64,000 bases of DNA from TMED27 sp964350695 (GTDB lineage Bacteria > Pseudomonadota > Alphaproteobacteria > Micavibrionales > Micavibrionaceae): assembly GCA_964350695.1 (NCBI GenBank), contig CAYGKM010000009.1, positions 21,106-85,105 on the forward strand, read 5' to 3'. The translations under genes were made by a program, and so were the position numbers. The notes under the pieces were generated by a model. The model saw only the letters and a program-made list of their open reading frames with translations, searched no databases and was not told the DNA's origin. Below, piece after piece: positions 50,275-58,380 of this stretch (position 1 is its first letter; every line of letters starts with the position of its first letter).

Positions 50275-50811
50275 ATGACCACGCATATCGAAACAGAGCG
50301 CCTAATTCTAAGAGAATGGGAAGGCACAGATCTTGAATCCTTTGCCCGTATGAACGGGGATCCGGTGATTATGGAGTATTTGCCGCGCGTTCTGGACGAG
50401 GCCGCGAGCAAGCGCCATATGGCGGCGTTCAAGAAGCATTTTAAAGAACATGGGTATGGGCTTTACGCGGTTGAGTTGAAGGAAGATAACGAGTTTGTCG
50501 GTTTCGTCGGTTTGAATAACGTTGATTTTAAAGCGCCGTTTACGCCCGCAATCGAGATTGCCTGGCGTTTGGATTACGAATATTGGGGGCAGGGCTATGC
50601 GAGTGAGGCCGCGAAAGCAGTGATTGATCATGCTTTTAAGACACTTAAGCTTAAAGAGATTGTGGCCTTTACGGTGCGTGATAATACGCGAAGCCGCGGG
50701 TTGATGGAAAAGATCGGTATGAAATATGTTGAGGGCGGGGATTTTGATTATCCTGCGCTTAAAAAAGGTCACCCTTTAGGGCGGTTTGTTTTATATCGCA
50801 TTAAAAAATAA
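50275..50811 (+). CDS. GNAT acetyltransferase, RimJ/RimL-type
   Basis: A 178-residue N-acetyltransferase. The N-terminus TERLILREWEGTDLESFARM is the common opening of the RimJ/RimL subfamily. The acetyl-CoA loop is RLDYEYWGQGYASEAAKAV and the later motif VAFTVRDNTRSRGLMEKIG is the classic strand-turn-helix. Some members acetylate ribosomal protein N-termini, but the substrate here is unknown. The 177-base upstream gap contains no other convincing feature. Confidence 0.88.
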   Translation: MTTHIETERLILREWEGTDLESFARMNGDPVIMEYLPRVLDEAASKRHMAAFKKHFKEHGYGLYAVELKEDNEFVGFVGLNNVDFKAPFTPAIEIAWRLDYEYWGQGYASEAAKAVIDHAFKTLKLKEIVAFTVRDNTRSRGLMEKIGMKYVEGGDFDYPALKKGHPLGRFVLYRIKK

Positions 50812-50921
50812 GTCTTTCTGATTTTTCTACGAAGCGCATTGTGATTCCGTCAAATTTCGGATATATTATTTATAGATTATTCCTCAACCCCGAATTCAAT
50901 TCTAAATTCTTAGGGACGACC

Positions 50922-51209
50922 ATGAAAACATTTATGAAGCTTTTGGTGCTTAGCGCACCTCTATTACTCGCTGCTTGTGGCGAGGGATATGAAATGATCA
51001 GAACCGATACGATGTTTCCGTATGGTAATCAGCGCACAGCCGGATCGGGCGTTGCGTATGTGCGGGCGAAGATGCTTCCTGAGAAAGATTTGGTTTTAAA
51101 AACCGTAAGCCGCGACCATGCGCCCAAAGCGATGATGCAGCCGGTTGAGCCTGTTGCTGAGCCTATCGCGTCGGCAGAGCAGGTGTTTAACGACGCGCAA
51201 GCGAAGTAA
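50922..51209 (+). CDS. Small predicted lipoprotein, 95 aa
   Basis: The chosen ATG has AGGGACGA upstream; longer in-frame starts lack a site and lead into the signal peptide. The leader LLVLSAPLLLAAC ends in a lipobox with Cys at about residue 19. The mature part is small, with EMIRTDTMFPYGNQR, and the C-terminal third is Pro/Glu/Ala-rich. No family is recognised. Confidence 0.65.
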   Translation: MKTFMKLLVLSAPLLLAACGEGYEMIRTDTMFPYGNQRTAGSGVAYVRAKMLPEKDLVLKTVSRDHAPKAMMQPVEPVAEPIASAEQVFNDAQAK

Positions 51210-51252
51210 GCCCGCCATAATCCTTAAAAATTTATAGAGTTTTGACGCTGTT

Positions 51253-51313
51253 TTTACCCGAATGCAGGGTAAAGATAACGCGCCCTTAATTATTTTCATA
51301 ATATACTTAAGGG
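51253..51313. promoter_or_regulatory. Two inverted repeats upstream of the coiled-coil gene
   Basis: TTTACCC (51253-51259) pairs with GGGTAAA (51267-51273), and CCCTTAA (51283-51289) pairs with TTAAGGG (51307-51313). Both are perfect seven-base pairs. The first may terminate the lipoprotein transcript weakly. The second, with a 17-base AT-rich interior containing CATAATATA, could be an operator around a promoter for the 51428 gene. Confidence 0.45.
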
Positions 51314-51427
51314 TGGATGTGCCTATGCGTCCGCCAATTCAAATTTCGGACTGCCTTATATCTTGGAGGCTTCTTTTTAGGTTCGAAATCAAAACATTTT
51401 AGCAACAGAGTTGAAAGGGGTAATCTT

Positions 51428-52072
51428 ATGACCTTGGAAGTTGAAACTATCGTGGCTGTCTCATTGATGATGGCCGTATTTTCCGCGATTGCGGCTGTCG
51501 GAACCAGCATAGTGCTGGGGGCAGGATTTGAACGTTTGCGTAACGGATTTGAAGTCGTTAAGAACCAAACGGGATTTTTCAGTGACGCTATTCACAAGCT
51601 TGAACAAAAAGTTGAAGTGGTGGACGAGCAGACCGGGAAGTTCAGTGCATCTATCTCACTGCTTGAAAACAAAGTGAGCGCGGTTGGTGAACAAGCCAAT
51701 GCGTTTTCCGAGTGTATTTCGGGAATTGAGAAGAAGGTGGAAACGGTTGATAAGCAAACCGGATTCTTCAGCACGGCTATTCAGAAGCTTGAGAAAAAAG
51801 TCGATCTTGTGAACGGTCATGAAGAGATTGTGTCCGAGAAGATGAGAAATGCAGCAGAGAATGATCTGATCTCTACGGGTCGTGCGGAAGCCTTGGTGTC
51901 GCATGCGGAAGATCTTTTGCTGCAGGTGGGAACGCTGGCGGCGCGGATTGAGCGCAAGCAAGAGGTTCAGGCCGAGCCATCGTATCAGAACAGCTCTCTT
52001 AGCCTCAGAAGCGCAGACGCCGCGGCTTATTCTTTAAGCGCGGATAGCCTCGGAGAGGTTCGCTACCACTAA
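51428..52072 (+). CDS. Membrane-anchored coiled-coil protein with four 21-residue repeats
   Basis: The ATG has AAAGGGG seven bases upstream. A 214-residue protein: an N-terminal transmembrane segment (VAVSLMMAVFSAIAAVGTSI, about 9-30), then a partial unit (FERLRNGFEVVKN) and four tandem 21-residue units at 47-67, 68-88, 89-109 and 110-130, each of the form QTGFFS-x-AI-x-KLE-x-KVE-x-VDx. The spacing of exactly three heptads predicts a regular coiled coil. A helical C-terminus (about 131-185) and a Ser/Ala-rich tail follow. It resembles no named family. It may be a structural or sensor rod at the inner membrane; that is inference. Confidence 0.7.
   Translation: MTLEVETIVAVSLMMAVFSAIAAVGTSIVLGAGFERLRNGFEVVKNQTGFFSDAIHKLEQKVEVVDEQTGKFSASISLLENKVSAVGEQANAFSECISGIEKKVETVDKQTGFFSTAIQKLEKKVDLVNGHEEIVSEKMRNAAENDLISTGRAEALVSHAEDLLLQVGTLAARIERKQEVQAEPSYQNSSLSLRSADAAAYSLSADSLGEVRYH
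51566..51817 (+). repeat. Four 63-base coding repeats
   Basis: Units 51566-51628, 51629-51691, 51692-51754 and 51755-51817 each encode 21 residues. Units 1 and 4 are most alike at the protein level (QTGFFS at the start, KLE-x-KV near the end). The DNA has diverged more than the protein pattern, so the array is not brand new and is kept by selection or by structure. Confidence 0.75.
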
Positions 52073-52093
52073 GTCTAATTATATTTTTTAAAG

Positions 52094-52133
52094 ACACCCT
52101 GTTGCTCTTTCATACGGAGCGCAGGGTGTTTTT
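52094..52133. terminator. Bidirectional terminator
   Basis: ACACCCTG (52094-52101) pairs with CAGGGTGT (52122-52129), with T-runs outside on both strands. It lies between the coiled-coil gene and the convergent regulator. Confidence 0.8.
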
Positions 52134-52134
52134 A

Positions 52135-52803
52135 TTATGAGGCGTTTTTTTTCGGGGTGCTTTTTTGAGCCGCGCCAGCCGGGATTTTTGCCTCTGCCCA
52201 GAGTGTTTCAAATCTTTTACGTTCTACCTCGCTGGCTTCAGCGCTGTTTATGAGGACGAACATGGATTGTTCGTATAGCTGGAAGGCGACTTTCTTGCCG
52301 TAAATTATGGTTGGCATGGCGTTTTTGAGCATGTCTTCCGGAAGCCAGCGACATTGGTCTTCCTGGCTGAGGAGGGTTTTTATTCCTTCCGTGCATAGGA
52401 TGCGTTCGGTGATGTTATGGGTTTTGATCAGCTCCATATGTGCGAAGAGCTTTTGCGTGGGCAAATTTATGATGAAATTTTGGTCAATATTGTGAATCAG
52501 GATTTCGGAGGAGGGGTATCCTGCGGTTTCTTGAATGTCATCTAAAATATCGCCCAAAGCCATTGGGCCTTTCAGAAGGCGGAGGTTTTCGGATTTTTTG
52601 CGCACGCCGTCTTGTTCGAGGAATTCGATGTCCATGCTTTCAAATGCCATGCGGATGGCTTTTATGGATTCTGCCTTGATGTCGGAGTGGCGTTTTTCAA
52701 AGTTATTGATCGCGGTTTTGGACAAGCCGGAGGCATCTGCCAGATCTTGCTGTGTCCAGCCGATAAGTCCGCGTGCGCCTCTGCATTGTTCAATCGTGAT
52801 CAT
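52135..52803 (-). CDS. XRE-family transcriptional regulator
   Basis: A 222-residue protein. The N-terminal 60 residues are a helix-turn-helix of the Cro/cI type: RGARGLIGWTQQDLADASG, then LSKTAINNFEKRHSDIKAESIK. The rest is a larger domain that does not match a known sensor, with QNFIINLPTQKLFAHMEL and KKVAFQLYEQSMFVLINSA. The C-terminus is Lys-rich. AGAGGAAG lies before the ATG and a promoter at 52831-52858 drives it. No clear target gene is linked; the divergent small gene at 52941 is the nearest candidate. Confidence 0.83.
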   Translation of the reverse strand: MITIEQCRGARGLIGWTQQDLADASGLSKTAINNFEKRHSDIKAESIKAIRMAFESMDIEFLEQDGVRKKSENLRLLKGPMALGDILDDIQETAGYPSSEILIHNIDQNFIINLPTQKLFAHMELIKTHNITERILCTEGIKTLLSQEDQCRWLPEDMLKNAMPTIIYGKKVAFQLYEQSMFVLINSAEASEVERKRFETLWAEAKIPAGAAQKSTPKKNAS

Positions 52804-52830
52804 ATTTGAGCTTCCTCTAATTGATAATGA

Positions 52831-52858
52831 ATCTTATCTTTTTAAATCAGAAAGTCAA
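52831..52858 (-). promoter_or_regulatory. Promoter of the XRE regulator
   Basis: On the minus strand TTGACT (52858-52853), a 16-base spacer and TAAGAT (52836-52831), giving a leader of about 20 bases. A plus-strand pair TTGATT (52877-52882) and TAAAAG (52900-52905) with 17 bases between faces the 52941 gene, so the 137-base gap may hold divergent promoters that the regulator can bind. Confidence 0.5.
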
Positions 52859-52940
52859 ACTGAATTGAAAAAAAACTTGATTTTTAACGTTTGATTGAAT
52901 AAAAGATGCCCTTAATTGTATTTTATTATGTGGGGTAATT

Positions 52941-53117
52941 ATGAGTACGATAAAAATTTGCCATAGATTGGCAATGGAACGATGCCGGCTGAATGCGGCG
53001 CAGATCAGTGCATTATTATATGTATCTGACGGGGTTGAGGGTGATGTGTCGGAGGCTGTTTTCCGGCTTCTGCAAAATCTGAATTCCGATTTTGACTTAA
53101 TAGAGGACGCTTTGTAG
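52941..53117 (+). CDS. Short hypothetical gene, 58 aa
   Basis: Open from the ATG to TAG with 58 residues: a basic N-terminus (MSTIKICHRLAMERCRL) and an acidic helical C-terminus (GDVSEAVFRLLQNLNSD). GGGG stands upstream but at a poor distance. It is divergent from the XRE gene with candidate promoter elements between. It could be a small DNA-binding or partner protein; it could also be chance, since it is short. Confidence 0.4.
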   Translation: MSTIKICHRLAMERCRLNAAQISALLYVSDGVEGDVSEAVFRLLQNLNSDFDLIEDAL

Positions 53118-53146
53118 CAAGTGTTTTCTCAAGGCTAGTCAAGGGC

Positions 53147-54001
53147 ATGAGCTTTCGATACAATGGTATATTGCTTTTGAAAGGCCTGCTCGTGACTTTT
53201 TGGTGGATACTCTGGATTTTTCTGTCGTTGTTTTTGCTCTCGTTTCTGGGCTGGACGCTGTTTATCTTGTTCAGCCAGAAAGCGGTATGGAAGAAATTTG
53301 CGCAGAAACATAAGCTGCGCTATCAGGGCAATGCCTTGATGCAGATGCCGGCAATGGACGGCACGATGGGCGGGTATCGGGTTGGTCTTTTCTCCAGTGA
53401 ACATGTGCAGGAAGACGTGCGGGGGTCTCGTAAGCTTACTGCGATTGAAATCAGTCTCAACAGCACAATGCCGATTGACGGCGCGGTGGCGAATGAGGGG
53501 ATGGTGAATTTTGTGAATGCGCTGGAGTTTAAAACCGAAGCACGTCCGAAGCATGAAAAGTGGAGCAAATCCTATATCGCGGCAGCGGATTCAAAACTAG
53601 CGCTGCTTAAATATCTCACGGATGAGCGTTTGGATGCGCTGTGTTCGCTGATGAAGGTGAAAAATGCGTGGCTTATTTTTATCTTCCGCCAGAACAAGAT
53701 GTTGCTTCGGATTGATACGCCAAATCCGCTGAGTGATACGAAAAATCTGGAAGAGCTGATTTCGCAGATGTTAAGCGTTGCTGCGCTGCTTGAGCTTGGT
53801 AAAGGCGAGGCGGCGATCTTGAAGTCCGAGGCGCTTAAAACGGAAGCGCGCGAGAGTGCCGGTGTTTTGGATGCGGCAGGGGCGAGTGAGGGGCTGAAAT
53901 TAGAGCTTGAGGATGATGACGGTGAAGCGGTTGAAGAAGCCGAGGCGGGGGACGAAGATCAGGCGGACACAGCCGAAAAGCCCGAGACAAAGAAGTCGTA
54001 A
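53147..54001 (+). CDS. Membrane protein with acidic C-terminal tail, 284 aa
   Basis: A strongly apolar N-terminal region (residues about 8-46, with LLVTFWWILWIF and FLLSFLGWTLFILF) forms one or two membrane segments. A cytoplasmic or periplasmic domain follows (EFKTEARPKHEKWSKSYI, SLMKVKNAWLIFIFRQNKM), then a tail very rich in Glu, Asp and Ala (LELEDDDGEAVEEAEAG). No family is recognised. It has no clear ribosome binding site. The last 43 bases overlap the convergent alpha-glucosidase gene. Confidence 0.65.
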   Translation: MSFRYNGILLLKGLLVTFWWILWIFLSLFLLSFLGWTLFILFSQKAVWKKFAQKHKLRYQGNALMQMPAMDGTMGGYRVGLFSSEHVQEDVRGSRKLTAIEISLNSTMPIDGAVANEGMVNFVNALEFKTEARPKHEKWSKSYIAAADSKLALLKYLTDERLDALCSLMKVKNAWLIFIFRQNKMLLRIDTPNPLSDTKNLEELISQMLSVAALLELGKGEAAILKSEALKTEARESAGVLDAAGASEGLKLELEDDDGEAVEEAEAGDEDQADTAEKPETKKS

Positions 54002-55497
54002 GTCTCCAGATTAAATTCGCAGAGGATCTTTTCACCTTCATGCGTTCTTTCAAATTTTAAAACAGGATCATCACTTTCGTGAAAGCGGATGTCGCCGAGC
54101 TTAAGGGCTGGCTGGGTTTTGCGCCATTTCAGAAATGCGCGTGTGAAATTCAGCGCGGATTGCGGGTCTTTTTCCTGATCTGCGACGTTTAGGGGCAGGT
54201 GCGCGGTCGGCATAGGCAACCAGCTTTTTGATGGTTGTTCGTTTGTCCATGGCATGGGTGTGCGGCATCCGTCGCGGCCTTGCCACTGCGGCCATGTGAC
54301 CTTGCCCCACGGGTCTTGAAGGTCGTCGAACGCAAGTTTGGCTTCGGGGAGGCCGAGTTCTTCGCCTTGGTAGAGGAAGGCTGTACCGCGCAGGCAGCCC
54401 AGCAGAGCGACAAGCATTTTCGAGAGTTTCGGGTCTTGTGAGAAGCCGTCGCCGCTATTATGCCAGCGTGATGCGGCGCGCACGACGTCATGGTTTGAAA
54501 ACGCCCATGAAGGCCAGCTGCCGCCCGGTGCGTTTTGAAAGGTTTCCACCGGCTCTTGGATCATTGCGGGGGTGAAGGCTTTATGCGAGCCGCTCATCAA
54601 ATGGGTGTTGTAGCAGGTGTTGAGGTAGTCATGGCCTGCAGTATATTCTGCGGCGCGTTTATAGGGGTGGTCGTCGCCGATTTCCCCGAGGGTAAAGCGT
54701 GCATCATATTGATCCATAAGGCCGCGCAGGCGGTGAATAAAATCCAGGTTTTCGGGGCGGGATTTATCGTATATATGGGCTTGCGTGGAATAAGCGTCTT
54801 CGCCTTCGAATTGCGTGGCGGCGCCAAGCGCTTCATCGCGGGGCGGGTTATCGCGCAGCTCACGGTCATGGAAATAGAAGTTCACAACATCAAGGCGGAA
54901 GCCGTCTACGCCCATATCGAGCCAGAATCGCGCGATATCGAGGGCTTCGGTTTGTACATCGGGGTTGTGGAAGTTTAAATCCGGCTGTGATGATAGGAAA
55001 TTATGGAGGTAGTATTGGCCGCGCTCTTTGCTCCATGTCCATGCGCTGCCGCCGAAAACGGAGACCCAGTTATTGGGCGGGACGAGGGCGCCGAACATAT
55101 CGGGTTTTGCGTCTTCCCAGACATAGTATTCCGGTTTTTCGATGAACCATGGGTGTTGATCGGAGGTGTGGGACAGCACCAGATCAATGATGATTTTTAA
55201 GCCCAGTTCATGGGCGCGGGCGAGGAGGGTTTTGAAGTCATCCAGCGTGCCGAACATCGGGTCAATATCGCGGTAATCGGAAACGTCATAGCCGAAATCC
55301 TTCATTGGAGATTTGAAGAAAGGGGATATCCAGATGCCCTCTACGCCCAGATCCGCGATGTATTCGAGCTTTTGCGTGATGCCGCGCAGGTCACCAATAC
55401 CGTCGGCGGTGGTGTCGTTAAACGAACGCGGATAAATTTGATAAAAAAAAGCGCCCCGCCACCATTCAGCAAGGCGCTCTTCTTGATTATGAGTCAT
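53959..55497 (-). CDS. Alpha-glucosidase, GH13 family (oligo-1,6-glucosidase type)
   Basis: A 512-residue glycoside hydrolase of family 13 with all four conserved regions: IDLVLSHTSD (Asp105, His110), GFRLDVVNF with nucleophile Asp203, FTLGEIGD with acid/base Glu272, and FSNHDVVR with Asp337. The opening EWWRGAFFYQIYPRSFND is typical of alpha-glucosidases acting on maltose-type or isomaltose-type oligosaccharides. There is no signal peptide, so it acts in the cytoplasm. It starts three bases after the cyclophilin gene stop. No sugar transporter is nearby. Confidence 0.92.
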   Translation of the reverse strand: MTHNQEERLAEWWRGAFFYQIYPRSFNDTTADGIGDLRGITQKLEYIADLGVEGIWISPFFKSPMKDFGYDVSDYRDIDPMFGTLDDFKTLLARAHELGLKIIIDLVLSHTSDQHPWFIEKPEYYVWEDAKPDMFGALVPPNNWVSVFGGSAWTWSKERGQYYLHNFLSSQPDLNFHNPDVQTEALDIARFWLDMGVDGFRLDVVNFYFHDRELRDNPPRDEALGAATQFEGEDAYSTQAHIYDKSRPENLDFIHRLRGLMDQYDARFTLGEIGDDHPYKRAAEYTAGHDYLNTCYNTHLMSGSHKAFTPAMIQEPVETFQNAPGGSWPSWAFSNHDVVRAASRWHNSGDGFSQDPKLSKMLVALLGCLRGTAFLYQGEELGLPEAKLAFDDLQDPWGKVTWPQWQGRDGCRTPMPWTNEQPSKSWLPMPTAHLPLNVADQEKDPQSALNFTRAFLKWRKTQPALKLGDIRFHESDDPVLKFERTHEGEKILCEFNLETYDFFVSGFSAVSA

Positions 55498-55500
55498 GGG

Positions 55501-56118
55501 TTATTTGCCTGCGGCTGCTTTTTTTGCTTTGGCTTTTGTCGCGGGGGCTGCTTCTTCAGCGGCGGGCGCTTCGGCTTCAGCTTTTTCTGCGTCGCTGGCA
55601 ACGGTTACTTTAACCATTGTGTCAGGCTTGGCAGGCGGTTCGCCAACGGCGATTTTGTCTACGAATTCCATGCCTTCTGTCACTTGACCGAGCACTGTGT
55701 ATTGCCCTGTCAGGAATGAACAGCCGTCATCTGTGAAGCAGATGAAGAATTGTGAATTGGCGCTATCAGGGCTTGCGGAACGAGCCATACCGATTGTGCC
55801 GCGTTTATATTCGTAATCTGTGAATTCTGCCGGAAGATCCGCTTCTTCTGATCCGCCCATGCCTGTGCCGGTTGGGTCACCTGTTTGGGCCATGAAGCCG
55901 GGGATGACGCGGTGGAAGACGATTCCGTCATAAAAGCCTTCGCGGGCAAGTTTTTTCACGCGCTCTACGTGCGCGGGTGCGCGATCAGGCAAGAGTTCGA
56001 TTGTGACCGTTCCGCCTGTAGAGAGTTCGATGAGTAGGGTGTTGGCCGGAGAGGCGGCCTGCGTAGTTGCCGTCATGATAAGTAAGCTCCCGACAGTTAA
56101 TATGAGTTTCTTGAACAT
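55501..56118 (-). CDS. Exported peptidyl-prolyl cis-trans isomerase, cyclophilin type
   Basis: A signal peptide (MFKKLILTVGSLLIMTATTQA) is followed by a cyclophilin domain (about 27-170). Active-site features are YDGIVFHRVIPGFMAQTGD (catalytic Arg and Phe) and NSQFFICFTDD. The usual Trp is replaced in FLTGQYTVLGQVTEGM, which also aligns with the short bacterial cyclophilins. The C-terminal 35 residues are a low-complexity Ala/Glu then Ala/Lys tail, unusual for the family. It likely helps fold periplasmic proteins. Confidence 0.9.
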   Translation of the reverse strand: MFKKLILTVGSLLIMTATTQAASPANTLLIELSTGGTVTIELLPDRAPAHVERVKKLAREGFYDGIVFHRVIPGFMAQTGDPTGTGMGGSEEADLPAEFTDYEYKRGTIGMARSASPDSANSQFFICFTDDGCSFLTGQYTVLGQVTEGMEFVDKIAVGEPPAKPDTMVKVTVASDAEKAEAEAPAAEEAAPATKAKAKKAAAGK

Positions 56119-56194
56119 CTGCGTTCCTCAAAGGTTAGAATGAAGTTTAAGGCATAGTGATGCCATAGCGCGGGGCGGCGCGCAAGAGGGAGCT

Positions 56195-56383
56195 TTATGC
56201 GGGGATGGTTTTATTGTGCGTTTTTACGATGTCTTTGAGGGTTTCAAGACATTGGCAGCAATTGGGTTTTTCGCCGCCGGAACATGCGGAATATGTTTTG
56301 GATACGCTGGAGCGTGTGCCGCCTTCTTCGAGGTGCTTCTTCACAGTTTTATCGCTGAAAGGGTGGCAAAGACAAACGAACAT
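56195..56383 (-). CDS. bfd: Bacterioferritin-associated ferredoxin
   Basis: A 62-residue BFD-type [2Fe-2S] protein. MFVCLCHPFSDK gives the first two cluster Cys and the later CSGGEKPNCCQCLETLKD supplies the others (CxxC). Bfd reduces the ferric core of Bfr and releases iron. The ribosome binding site AGGAAA overlaps one of the two iron-box-like sites. bfr is the next gene upstream on the same strand, separated by a terminator, so the two can be controlled independently. Confidence 0.9.
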   Translation of the reverse strand: MFVCLCHPFSDKTVKKHLEEGGTRSSVSKTYSACSGGEKPNCCQCLETLKDIVKTHNKTIPA

Positions 56384-56391
56384 GATTTTCC

Positions 56392-56459
56392 TGCAAGTGA
56401 TTCTTAATTACAATTCCAATATGGCGTGTTTTAAATAGGATTGCAAGTCATTCGCAATT
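56392..56459. promoter_or_regulatory. Two Fur-box-like sites upstream of bfd
   Basis: TGCAAGTGATTCTTAATT (56392-56409) and TGCAAGTCATTCGCAATT (56442-56459) are direct repeats agreeing at 15 of 18 positions. Each resembles an iron-regulator operator (TGCAA, then ATTC, then AATT). One covers the bfd ribosome binding region and the other lies 50 bases further upstream, likely near the promoter. The regulator (Fur, Irr or RirA) cannot be decided from sequence. Confidence 0.55.
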
Positions 56460-56472
56460 TCATGCACAAAAA

Positions 56473-56495
56473 AAGCCCGCGGCATTGGCGGGCTT
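56473..56495 (-). terminator. Rho-independent terminator after bfr
   Basis: On the minus strand AAGCCCGC and GCGGGCTT pair over a seven-base loop, followed by a T-run. It lies 20 bases past the bfr stop and separates bfr from bfd. Confidence 0.85.
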
Positions 56496-56515
56496 TTATA
56501 GATTAGTGTGAGGGC

Positions 56516-57007
56516 TTATGCGCCTTCGCTGTCTAGCGGGCTTTCGGAGTTGAGCTGGATGTAGTTTTGCTCACCGATGCGGGCGTAGAGCTCAAGCTGC
56601 GTTTCGAGGTAATCAACATGGCCTTCTTCATCATGTAGAATGGTTTTGAAGAGGTCTTCGGAAACAAAGTCGTTTACGCTGCGGGCATAGGCAACGGCTT
56701 CTTTGTAGTTTTTTACACCGTCGATTTCGATTTTCAAATCACATTCGAGGATTTCTTTTACGGTTTCGCCGATGAAGAGTTTACCGACTTCTTGGAGATT
56801 CGGTAGGCCGCCGAGGAAGAGGATGCGTTTTATTAGTTCATCCGCGTGGCGCATTTCCTCGATGGATTCGTTGTATTCGTGTTTGGCGAGTTTGGTTACG
56901 CCCCAATCATCCATCATGCGGGAATGCAGGAAATACTGGTTGATCGCGCCTAGCTCTTTTTTGAGGGCTAAGTTTAGATATTCGATTACTTTTTTATCAC
57001 CTTTCAT
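56516..57007 (-). CDS. bfr: Bacterioferritin
   Basis: A 24-mer iron-storage protein with haem. Its 163 residues include the ferroxidase ligands Glu18 (KKELGAIN), Glu51 and His54 (EEMRHADE), Glu94 (KIEIDG), Glu127 and His130 (DEEGHVDYLE), and the haem-ligand Met52. The AAGGAG site stands before the ATG. It follows purB on the same strand after 12 bases, so it may be read from the purB promoter too. Slightly extended acidic C-terminus (SESPLDSEGA). Confidence 0.97.
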   Translation of the reverse strand: MKGDKKVIEYLNLALKKELGAINQYFLHSRMMDDWGVTKLAKHEYNESIEEMRHADELIKRILFLGGLPNLQEVGKLFIGETVKEILECDLKIEIDGVKNYKEAVAYARSVNDFVSEDLFKTILHDEEGHVDYLETQLELYARIGEQNYIQLNSESPLDSEGA

Positions 57008-57019
57008 GGCGAGTCTCCT

Positions 57020-58330
57020 TTAGCTCAATGCGCGTTTGATAATTTTGCCGATGTTCTTTGTATAAGCATCGTAACTGAAGATAGTGTCTAATGCTTTTTT
57101 GTCAAGTTTTTCAGTTACTTGTGAATCATTCTCAAGCGCAGCGCGCAAGGTTTTCGTGCCTTTGCCTGACGAGCGATCCGCCCAGACATCCATCGCGTTT
57201 TTCTGGACGATGCGGTAGGCGTCTTCGCGGCTTATGCCTGCTTGGGTGAGCGCGAGCATGGTGCGCTGGCTGAAGACTAGGCCGCCTGTCATTTCGAGAT
57301 TGTGGATCATACGGTCAGGGTAGACGAGGAGTTTGTCGACGATCCCTGCGAGGCGGTTGAGGGCGTAATCTGCGGATATCAGGGCATCGGGCAGGATTGT
57401 GCGCTCAACGGCGGAGTGGGAGATATCGCGCTCGTGCCAGAGGGCTACGTTTTCAAGTGCGGGGATGACGGCGGCGCGGATGATGCGGGCTTGGCCGGTC
57501 AGGTTCTCTGCGCCTATGGGGTTGCGTTTATGCGGCATCGCGGACGAGCCTTTTTGACCTGCGTCGAAATATTCTTCGGCTTCGCGGACTTCGGTGCGTT
57601 GGAGGTGGCGGATTTCTACGGCGAGGTTTTCTATGGAACTGGCGATGACGCCCAAGGTTGCGAAGAACATGGCGTGACGGTCGCGGGGGATAACCTGCGT
57701 GGCGACGGTTTCTGGCTTGAGTCCGAGCTTTTTGGCGACGTATTCTTCAATCGCGGGGTCCGCGGTGGCGTAGGTGCCGACTGCGCCGGAGATGGTGATG
57801 GTGGAGACTTCTTCTTTGGCGGCGATCATGCGTTTTTTGGCGCGGGCGAAGGCGGCGTAGTGGCCTGCGAGTTTCATGCCGAAGGTTGTGGGTTCGCCGT
57901 GGATGCCGTGGCTGCGGCCTATGCAGAGCGTGTCTTTATGTTCGAGACTGCGTTTCTTGAGTGCGGCGAGCAGTTTGTCGAGGTCTTTGATTATCAGATC
58001 GGCGGCTTGGGTCAGCATCACGGCGAAGGAGGTGTCGATCACATCGGAGCTGGTCATGCCTTGGTGGACGTAGCGACTGTCCTCGCCGACGAATTCCGCG
58101 ACGGAAGTGAGGAAGGCGATGACGTCATGTTTGACTTCGGCTTCGATTTCGTTGATGCGGGCAATGTCGTAATTGCCTTTTTCGCGCAGGGCAATCGCTG
58201 CGCTTTTGGGAACAGTGCCCATGGCGGCCATTTTCTCAAGGGCGAGGGTTTCAACCTCCAGCCAGATTTTGAAGCGGTTGTCTTGTTCGAATATGGATGC
58301 CATTTCTGGTCTTGAGTATCTATCAATCAT
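57020..58330 (-). CDS. purB: Adenylosuccinate lyase
   Basis: Catalyses two beta-eliminations in purine synthesis (SAICAR to AICAR and adenylosuccinate to AMP). It has 436 residues. The fumarase/aspartase-family loop GSSAMPHKRNPIGAENLTG lies near 260-278, with RYVHQGMTSSDVIDTS and the catalytic His region GRSHGIHGEPTTFGMK. The ATG giving MIDRYSRPEMASIF is chosen; a longer in-frame start 36 bases upstream adds no conserved residues. Confidence 0.95.
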   Translation of the reverse strand: MIDRYSRPEMASIFEQDNRFKIWLEVETLALEKMAAMGTVPKSAAIALREKGNYDIARINEIEAEVKHDVIAFLTSVAEFVGEDSRYVHQGMTSSDVIDTSFAVMLTQAADLIIKDLDKLLAALKKRSLEHKDTLCIGRSHGIHGEPTTFGMKLAGHYAAFARAKKRMIAAKEEVSTITISGAVGTYATADPAIEEYVAKKLGLKPETVATQVIPRDRHAMFFATLGVIASSIENLAVEIRHLQRTEVREAEEYFDAGQKGSSAMPHKRNPIGAENLTGQARIIRAAVIPALENVALWHERDISHSAVERTILPDALISADYALNRLAGIVDKLLVYPDRMIHNLEMTGGLVFSQRTMLALTQAGISREDAYRIVQKNAMDVWADRSSGKGTKTLRAALENDSQVTEKLDKKALDTIFSYDAYTKNIGKIIKRALS

Positions 58331-58380
58331 GGAAAAAGTTTTAGCACCAAGGGGGGCAGACACCAAGAGGGGAAACTCAT

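Noticed and set aside
51566..51817. CRISPR-like array from regular 63-base spacing
   Set aside because: The units are in-frame coding repeats with no spacers, and no cas genes are present.
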